A DNA stretch of 10,630 nucleotides from the NCBI GenBank assembly GCA_027335965.1, contig DAHWGZ010000046.1, positions 1 to 10,630 of the forward strand, in the 5' to 3' direction. Each line of letters begins with the position of its first letter. Position 1 is the stretch's first letter. Origin of the DNA: Acidiferrobacter sp. (GTDB taxonomy: Bacteria; Pseudomonadota; Gammaproteobacteria; Acidiferrobacterales; Acidiferrobacteraceae). A model generated the notes under the pieces. It made no database searches and was not told the origin of the DNA. It was given only the letters and a program-made list of their open reading frames with translations. Made by a program: the position numbers and the translations under genes. This document shows, one piece after another, positions 6,071-10,630 of this stretch.

Positions 6071-7262
6071 CGCGCCCCACATCGCGTATTTTCTGGGCGG
6101 GCTCGCGCAGATCCTGGTGGCCCTGATCCTTTGGGCCCTGTGGCTGCTCGGGGCCTTCGCTGGCGCTTATGCCCTGCCGGTCCTGCCGATCTCGCCGGTC
6201 GCCTTGCATGGCTTCTTGATGATCTACGGGGTCTTCCCGTTCTTCGTGTTCGGCTTTCTCGCCACCACCTTCCCGCGGTGGATGCAGACCACGCCGCCCG
6301 CCCGCCGCGCCTACCGCAATGCCTTCGCGCTGCGCGCCGCAGGTCTCGCCCTGGTGTATGCGGGCCTTGTCCTTGGGGATCGCGCGGTGGTGTTCGGCGC
6401 GCTGACCATGGCCTTGGGTGATGCGCGCCTCGTCACGGCGCTGGTCGCCGTCTATCGCCGGGCGCGCGCGCCGGCGCGCCGCGGGGTGCCGGTCTTTCTC
6501 TGGACGCTCGCAGCCGAGGTCGCGGGCCTCCTGCTCTATGCCGCCGCGCTCTGGCGCGGATCGCCGGTGTCGCCCTTGATCGCGATCCGCGTCGGCCTCT
6601 TTGGCTTCCTCATACCCACCCTCTTTGGGGTCAGTTACCGCATGATCCCGTTTTTCACGGCCTCGGTCCTCGCCGGCTACCGGCGCCCCCCCGCCAACCC
6701 CAAGGTCCCGATGATCTTTCTGGCCGCGACGGCCGGCCACGCGCTGCTCGCGAGCCTTGACTGGCGCGCCGCGCAAGCCGGGCTCGATCTCGCCATCGCC
6801 GCGGTCGCCTGGTATCACCTGGTCCTGTGGTTTCGGCGGGATGTCATGCGTCACGGCCTGCTCCTGCTTTTGTATGCCGGCTATGCGTGGCTGGGGGTGG
6901 GCTTTGCGCTCTATGCCGCAAGCGATGCCGGGCTCGCCTGGGGCCGCCAGGCGCTGGGACGCGGTCCGCTCCATGCCCTCGGGATCGGCTTTGCCCTGAG
7001 CCTCGTCATCGCCATGGCCACGCGCGTCACGCGCGGCCACTCCGGCCGCCCATTGGCCAGCGATGCCTTGAGCTGGGTCGCCCTCCTTGGCGTCGAGGCC
7101 GCGGCGGTCTTGCGCATCGCCGCCGCAATCCCGGCGCTCGACCGGCTCGTCCCTTATGATCCGAGCGTGTTCGCCGCCCCGGTCGCGATCGCCGCCTTGC
7201 TCCCCTGGGCGGCCCGTTATGCCGCGATGCTCGCCACCACGCGCCGCGAGCCGTCGCCATGA
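6045..7262 (+). CDS. nnrS: NnrS family haem/copper membrane protein, nitrosative stress
   Basis: The call is 405 residues from ATG 6045 (GGTG six bases upstream); ATG 6057 or 6033 are possible instead, and all overlap the preceding gene. It has about twelve transmembrane helices, the usual NnrS size and form. Family marks are the N-terminal H55-G-F in PVALHGFLMIYGVFPFFVFGF, the segment S198-Y-R-M-I-P-F-F-T, and the late helix H310-A-L-G-I-G-F followed by TRVTRGHSGR (327-335). The last matches the conserved MTR...GHTGR of NnrS. NnrS of Rhodobacter is a haem- and copper-containing inner-membrane protein of the denitrification regulon, and in Vibrio cholerae it guards against NO. The role here would be similar. 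It is coupled to the next gene by an ATGA overlap. Confidence 0.92.
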   Translation: MSCPMRLFDAPHIAYFLGGLAQILVALILWALWLLGAFAGAYALPVLPISPVALHGFLMIYGVFPFFVFGFLATTFPRWMQTTPPARRAYRNAFALRAAGLALVYAGLVLGDRAVVFGALTMALGDARLVTALVAVYRRARAPARRGVPVFLWTLAAEVAGLLLYAAALWRGSPVSPLIAIRVGLFGFLIPTLFGVSYRMIPFFTASVLAGYRRPPANPKVPMIFLAATAGHALLASLDWRAAQAGLDLAIAAVAWYHLVLWFRRDVMRHGLLLLLYAGYAWLGVGFALYAASDAGLAWGRQALGRGPLHALGIGFALSLVIAMATRVTRGHSGRPLASDALSWVALLGVEAAAVLRIAAAIPALDRLVPYDPSVFAAPVAIAALLPWAARYAAMLATTRREPSP

Positions 7263-7732
7263 CCGGCCTTCCGATCCTGCCCATGCTGCTTGTCGCGCAT
7301 GTCCTGTCCGTGATTGTGTGGATCGGTGGCCTGGCGTTCGTCACCACCGTGGTGCTTCCGGCTCTGACGCGGCTGCCACCCGCCCAACGCATCCCGGCGT
7401 TCCTCGAGATCGAGCGGCGATTCGGCCTGCAGGCGCGGGTCCTGGTGCTGCTGGTGGGGGCCTCGGGTGGCGATATGCTGGCGCGACTGCACCTCGCGGG
7501 GCTCATGGCGGGCGTCCATGGCCTATGGCTCGATGGCATGGTCGCGTTCTGGGCGCTCTTCATGCTTCTGCTGTTCGTGCTCGAGCCGGCGGTCCTGCAT
7601 CGCCGCCTGCGCGAGCGCGGCGCGCGCGCAGGCGAGGCCACGCGCCTCATGTTGCTGCGGGGTCACGCGGTATTGCTGGCGCTCGCCCTGATCGTGGCTG
7701 CCGCCGCGGTGCTGGGCGTTCAGGGTTTCTAA
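7259..7732 (+). CDS. Four-helix CopD-like membrane protein
   Basis: The 157-residue protein starts at ATG 7259 (ATGA overlap with nnrS), with no strong ribosome site. It has four hydrophobic helices: about 6-36, 60-72 running into 76-90, 93-112 and 133-155. Helix one has H14 followed by W21-I-G-G, the pattern of CopD-like and related b-haem four-helix proteins. Other His residues (78, 87, 114, 136) lie in or beside helices. Binding of haem or copper in the inner membrane is a fair guess from the family and from nnrS next door, but no substrate can be read from the sequence. It closes the operon; a stem-loop follows six bases after the TAA. Confidence 0.75.
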   Translation: MTGLPILPMLLVAHVLSVIVWIGGLAFVTTVVLPALTRLPPAQRIPAFLEIERRFGLQARVLVLLVGASGGDMLARLHLAGLMAGVHGLWLDGMVAFWALFMLLLFVLEPAVLHRRLRERGARAGEATRLMLLRGHAVLLALALIVAAAAVLGVQGF

Positions 7733-7737
7733 CGGCT

Positions 7738-7760
7738 CACCGCGCGATGGCGCGCAGGTG
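7738..7760 (+). terminator. Strong stem-loop behind the nnrS operon
   Basis: CACCGCGCG (7738-7746), loop ATGG, then CGCGC-A-GGTG (7751-7760) forms a nine-pair stem with one bulged A, starting six bases past the stop codon. A second hairpin, CCCCA, loop TGCGG, TGGGG, follows at 7766-7780. Neither has a U tract, so termination would be imperfect or factor-dependent; transcript protection is the alternative. Confidence 0.45.
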
Positions 7761-7817
7761 CGCGACCCCATGCGGTGGGGATATGTCTCGTGCGCTCGTT
7801 CCGATCCGTGGAGCGGC

Positions 7818-7948
7818 CGAAGGCTCGGTGTGTCGGCGCAAACAGGGCGCTGCGGGGAGCGCGAAGGTCGGCTTTTTCCCGATGAGCGTGCGGCGGGCGG
7901 GCGGCGACGTCATGACCCTGTCTCTGGCTTGCAAGGTCGAAGGCTCGG
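7818..7948 (+). repeat. Two copies of CGAAGGCTCGG, 120 bp apart
   Basis: The 11-mer is at 7818-7828 and 7938-7948. Both copies sit in a similar setting (GGyCGAAGGCTCGGyG), and each can form a small CCGA/TCGG-type hairpin. They could belong to a dispersed intergenic repeat. Chance is not excluded. Confidence 0.4.
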
Positions 7949-8260
7949 CGAATCGATGCCAGGCAAAACTCCGCCCCGCGCGTATTGCCAGCGTGCGTGG
8001 TGACGGTCTGCGCACGCTCACGACAGGCCTCGCGCGACGGTTTCCTGCCATTGCGCGAGAGAGCCTGGCGGCCCACGACCGTGGCCACGGCTGCCGACCA
8101 TCACGAATCTGGCCGCGCGTTCTGCGGTTTTCGCCCGTGGAGAGGTAGGCCCTGGGGGGCCCCGTGAGGTGCGCGTGAAACCGGCGTGAGCGAGGCAGGA
8201 AGCCCGCTTCGATCGCGTCCGTCCCTGGTCGAGCAAGTCCGGCGGAGCGGTGTTGGGTGA

Positions 8261-8950
8261 CTAGCCCTCGGGCAGCACCACGCCCGGCATGATCGCGCGC
8301 AGTTCGGCGGCAAGCCGCGGCGTGAGCCACGGGCGATAGCTCGCCGCAAGCCGTGGGTCGGGGCAGCCCATGGGACGGAAGTTCTTCAGCGTCACCGAGG
8401 GCGCGCCCAGGGCGACGAGCTCCCTTAGCATGGTTAGAAGATCGTCACCGGACAACAGTTCCGGGTGGACGGTGGTGCGTAGCTCGTGGGCCTTTCCGCT
8501 GCGCAATACACACTCGACCGATGCGCGCGCCATAACGCCGCTCTCGTCGCGCGCGGTGATCGCGCCATAGCGGGAGAATGGCCCCTTGACGTCGAGCCCG
8601 ATCCAGTCGAGATCGTCGAGCATGGCCTGCAGGCGCCGCGGCGACACGCCGGCGGTGTGCAGGGCGGTCGCAAACCCGAGCGTGCGGATCTCCGCGAGCG
8701 CCTCGCGGACCGCCGCGGCTTGGGCCAATGGCTCGCCGCCGCTTATGACCACCGCATCCAGCAGACCCACGCGGGTCTCGAGAAATCCGCGCACCACGGG
8801 CCACGAGAGGCCCGGTTCGCCGGTCCAGAGATGGCTATTGTGGCAATACGAGCAGCGCCACGGACAGCCGATCACGAACAAGACGGCGGCCTGATGTCCC
8901 GGATAATCGACGCTACTCCAGGGCACGAGGCCGCCTAGACGCAGATTCAC
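8261..8950 (-). CDS. nrdG: Anaerobic ribonucleotide reductase activating protein (radical SAM)
   Basis: The 229-residue protein starts at GTG 8950, which overlaps the stop of the preceding small gene as GTGA, a sign of translational coupling. C29-xxx-C33-xx-C36 (GCPWRCSYCHN) binds the radical-SAM [4Fe-4S] cluster, and S70-GGEP is the SAM-binding glycine motif. The opening GGLVPWSSVDYPG and the tail LKNFRPMGC are typical of the short NrdG/activase family. It cleaves S-adenosylmethionine to abstract hydrogen from the reductase glycine, here carried by the neighbouring small protein. It is cytoplasmic and oxygen-sensitive. It is the last gene of the nrd unit seen here, converging on the nnrS operon. 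Confidence 0.95.
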   Translation of the reverse strand: MNLRLGGLVPWSSVDYPGHQAAVLFVIGCPWRCSYCHNSHLWTGEPGLSWPVVRGFLETRVGLLDAVVISGGEPLAQAAAVREALAEIRTLGFATALHTAGVSPRRLQAMLDDLDWIGLDVKGPFSRYGAITARDESGVMARASVECVLRSGKAHELRTTVHPELLSGDDLLTMLRELVALGAPSVTLKNFRPMGCPDPRLAASYRPWLTPRLAAELRAIMPGVVLPEG

Positions 8951-9129
8951 GCCGACAGTCTGGTCTCCACGAAGAACTGACGCTCCTGGTGCTCGCCCTT
9001 CTTGCCTTCGTTGAACGAGGCCACGGGCCGATGGTAGCCCATCACCCGCGTCCAGACCTCGCAGACCTGCCGTTCCTCCGGGCGCAGTCCGCCGCCCGAT
9101 CCTTCCTTGTCGCTCGAGATTCCGTCCAT
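8947..9129 (-). CDS. Separate glycyl-radical subunit of class III ribonucleotide reductase (NrdD C-terminal domain)
   Basis: The 60-residue protein starts at ATG 9129, behind a very strong ribosome site; it ends in TGA 8949-8947. Residues 20-54 include EVWTRVMGYHRPVASFNEGK, with R28-V-M-G31-Y and N40-E-G-K43. This is the glycyl-radical motif found at the end of NrdD proteins; G31 should carry the radical. The sole Cys is C23 (QVCEVW). The first 18 residues are a Ser/Gly-rich linker. The upstream NrdD ends after its zinc-type cysteines and lacks the motif, so the two chains must assemble to make an active enzyme. The frame differs from that of nrdD by one register and stays open upstream to 9234, so an ancestral fusion broken by a frameshift is possible. 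The well-placed ribosome site favours a real separate gene. Confidence 0.85.
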   Translation of the reverse strand: MDGISSDKEGSGGGLRPEERQVCEVWTRVMGYHRPVASFNEGKKGEHQERQFFVETRLSA

Positions 9130-9130
9130 A

Positions 9131-9142
9131 CTCCTCCTCCTT
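9131..9142 (-). promoter_or_regulatory. Exceptional ribosome binding site of the glycyl-radical small gene
   Basis: The minus strand reads AAGGAGGAGGAG directly after the nrdD stop (TGA 9148-9146, three-base gap), then T-ATG. AAGGAGG is six bases from the ATG, an ideal spacing. This decides the start of the 60-residue gene and implies that it is translated efficiently, possibly more often than nrdD itself. Confidence 0.85.
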
Positions 9143-9145
9143 GCT

Positions 9146-10630
9146 TCATTCGCCCTGTGCCAGGGCCCGCCGCCGCGCCCACGCCTCTTCGTCGCAGGTC
9201 GGGCAAAAGACATGTTCGCCCGCGAGATAGCCATGGCGCGGGCATATCGAAAATGTCGGTGTGATGGTGATGTAGGGCAGGCGAAAGCGCGTCAAGGCGC
9301 GCCGCACGAGGTCACGCGCCACCGATGCGCTAGACAGCCGTTCGTTCATGTAGAGGTGCAGCACCGTGCCCCCCGTGTAGCGCCGCTGGAGATCCTCCTG
9401 GCGCTCCAAGGCCTCGAAGGGGTCTTCGGTGAAGCCGACCGGCAACTGCGACGAGTTCGTATAGTAGGGGCGGTCGGCGGTCCCGGCCTGCAGGATCCCG
9501 GGAAAGCGTTTGCGGTCGGCGCGCGCGAACCGGTAGGTCGCGCCCTCGGCGGGCGAGGCCTCGAGGTTGTAGAGATGGCCGGTCTGCTCCTGGAAACCGG
9601 CGAGCCGCGCGCGCACGTGATCGAGCAGGCGGCAGGCCTGCGCGTGGCCGGCGGCGTCGGTGATGTCGATGGCGCCCGCCGAGAAGTTGCGCACCATTTC
9701 GTTGATTCCGTTGACGCCTATGGTCGAGAAGTGGTTGCGCAGCGTGCCCAGATAGCGTTTCGTGTACGGAAACAGCCCCTGATCCATGTAGGTCTGTATG
9801 GTCTTGCGCTTGATCTCGAGGCTCGTGCGCGCGAGTTCCAGCAGCCGGTCGAGATGGGTGATGAGCCCCGCCTCGTCGCCGCGATGCAAATAGCCAAGCC
9901 GCGCGCAATTGACCGTGACGACCCCGAGCGAGCCGGTCTGTTCGGCCGATCCGAACAGGCCATTGCCGCGTTTCAGGAGCTCGGTGAGGTCGAGCTGCAG
10001 ACGACAGCACATGGAGCGGACCATATGCGGCTTTAAGTCCGAATTCATGAAGTTCTGGAAATAAGGCAGGCCGTACTTGGCGGTTAGGGAGAACAGGCGT
10101 TCGACGTTCTCCCCCTCCCAGTCAAAGTCGGGGGTGATGTTGTAGGTCGGGATCGGGAACGTGAATACCCGTCCCTTGGCGTCACCGGTCTCCATGACCT
10201 CGAGGTAGGCTTTGTTGATCATCGCCATTTCCGGCGCCAGGTCACCGTAGGTAAAGGGCATCTCCTCGCCGCCCACGACCGGCACTTGATCACGAAGGTC
10301 TTCGGGGCACGTCCAGTCGAAGGTGAGGTTGGTGAACGGCGTCTGCGTCCCCCAGCGCGAAGGGATGTTCAGGTTGTAGATGAGTTCCTGGATGCATTGC
10401 AGGACCTCTTCATAGCGCATGCGGTCCTTGCGTATGAAGGGCGCCAAGTAGGTGTCGAAGGAACTGAAGGCCTGCGCGCCGGCCCATTCGTTCTGCAGGG
10501 TGCCCAGAAAGTTCACGATCTGGCCGACGGCGCTCGAAAGATGTTTCGGCGGGCTCGCCTCGACCTTGTTCGCCACCCCGTTCAGGCCCTCCGAGAGCAG
10601 CGTGCGCAACGACCAGCCCGCGCAGTAGCC
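9146..10630 (-). CDS. nrdD: Anaerobic (class III) ribonucleoside-triphosphate reductase, catalytic chain (partial, N-terminus off the right edge)
   Basis: The frame is open to the window edge; 494 residues are visible, beginning GYCAGWSLRTLL, which is already inside the catalytic barrel. The N-terminal part, normally with the ATP-cone, lies outside. Family marks include KHLSSAVGQIVNFLGTLQNE, FSSFDTYLAPFIRKD, and the paired cysteines M-C-C-R (10012-10001), which align with the MGCR thiyl-cysteine segment of class III enzymes. A further Cys, VTVNCAR, has its codon at 9907-9905. The C-terminal TPTFSICPRHG...FCPTCDEE carries the zinc-binding cysteines. The chain ends 16 residues after the last of these, with no glycyl-radical motif; that motif is on the next small gene. 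The enzyme makes deoxynucleotides from ribonucleoside triphosphates without oxygen. Promoter and start are outside the window. Confidence 0.95.
   Translation of the reverse strand, partial: GYCAGWSLRTLLSEGLNGVANKVEASPPKHLSSAVGQIVNFLGTLQNEWAGAQAFSSFDTYLAPFIRKDRMRYEEVLQCIQELIYNLNIPSRWGTQTPFTNLTFDWTCPEDLRDQVPVVGGEEMPFTYGDLAPEMAMINKAYLEVMETGDAKGRVFTFPIPTYNITPDFDWEGENVERLFSLTAKYGLPYFQNFMNSDLKPHMVRSMCCRLQLDLTELLKRGNGLFGSAEQTGSLGVVTVNCARLGYLHRGDEAGLITHLDRLLELARTSLEIKRKTIQTYMDQGLFPYTKRYLGTLRNHFSTIGVNGINEMVRNFSAGAIDITDAAGHAQACRLLDHVRARLAGFQEQTGHLYNLEASPAEGATYRFARADRKRFPGILQAGTADRPYYTNSSQLPVGFTEDPFEALERQEDLQRRYTGGTVLHLYMNERLSSASVARDLVRRALTRFRLPYITITPTFSICPRHGYLAGEHVFCPTCDEEAWARRRALAQGE

Larger units (their letters stand above)
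7733..8260. other. Gene-free gap between convergent operons
   Basis: The 528 bases lie between the TAA of the CopD-like gene and the TAG of nrdG, which converge. Frames here are rich in Arg, Ala, Pro and His and none resembles a known protein. It holds two hairpins at its left end, an 11-base repeat 120 bases apart, a weak hairpin GCGCT/AGCGC (7847-7862) with TTTTT ten bases later, and a GGCCC/GGGCC hairpin (8148-8161). A decayed gene or a dispersed intergenic repeat is possible. Confidence 0.6.

Noticed and set aside
5793..7040. 415-residue minus-strand frame opposite nnrS
   Set aside because: It is very polar with Arg/Gly/Glu repeats and no domain, and the opposite strand encodes clear membrane helices with NnrS motifs.
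7847..7877. Rho-independent terminator GCGCT/AGCGC followed by TTTTT
   Set aside because: The stem has only five pairs and ten bases separate it from the T run; too far for intrinsic termination.
7737..8330. 197-residue minus-strand frame and other overlapping frames in the gap after the nnrS operon
   Set aside because: Composition is Arg/Ala/Pro-rich without a known motif, no ribosome site, and part overlaps nrdG. A decayed gene is possible but cannot be supported.
9140..9155. Programmed +1 frameshift at the nrdD stop joining it to the glycyl-radical frame, as in prfB
   Set aside because: A +1 shift at GAA-TGA would join the frames, but the P-site pairing after slippage is poor and the ribosome-binding sequence lies downstream of the stop, where it serves a new ATG instead.

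Overview
The window is GC-rich DNA from what looks like a facultatively anaerobic Gram-negative proteobacterium. The evidence is an FNR regulator with all four iron-sulfur cysteines, a lipobox lipoprotein, NnrS and a class III (oxygen-sensitive) ribonucleotide reductase. An acidophilic or sulfur/iron-oxidising gammaproteobacterium would fit, but nothing here fixes the genus. No rRNA, tRNA, CRISPR array, transposase or phage gene is visible.

Layout. (1) 1-761, minus: the N-terminal part of a lipoprotein with a beta-propeller-like body, cut by the left edge. (2) 1063-1797, minus: an FNR/ANR-type oxygen sensor whose promoter carries a perfect FNR box (TTGAT-N4-ATCAA) over the likely -35 region, pointing to autorepression. 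(3) 2229-3638, minus: a DUF2130 protein with an N-terminal CxxC, a long coiled coil containing a tandem 69-residue duplication, and a PD-(D/E)XK-like nuclease core. (4) 4118-7732, plus: five overlapping genes forming one operon: a YtfE/RIC-like hemerythrin, a DUF2249 protein, a polytopic membrane protein, NnrS and a small CopD-like four-helix membrane protein. The operon is preceded by a 20-bp near-palindrome overlapping a degenerate FNR/DNR-type box, placed where a class II activator site would sit. (5) 7733-8260: a gene-free convergent gap with hairpins and a short spaced repeat. (6) 8261-10630, minus: the anaerobic ribonucleotide reductase genes. NrdD is cut at its N-terminus by the right edge, followed by a separate 60-residue polypeptide carrying the glycyl-radical motif, then the activase NrdG.

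How it fits together. The FNR protein is the probable master switch for low oxygen. The hemerythrin/DUF2249/NnrS operon looks like a module for nitric oxide or redox-metal stress in anaerobic respiration, and its promoter geometry suggests control by FNR or a sister regulator. The class III reductase supplies deoxynucleotides without oxygen. The most unusual points are the glycyl-radical domain as its own strongly translated small gene, and the tight five-gene NO-type operon with its palindromic promoter. Functional statements are inferences from sequence motifs; no database search was run.
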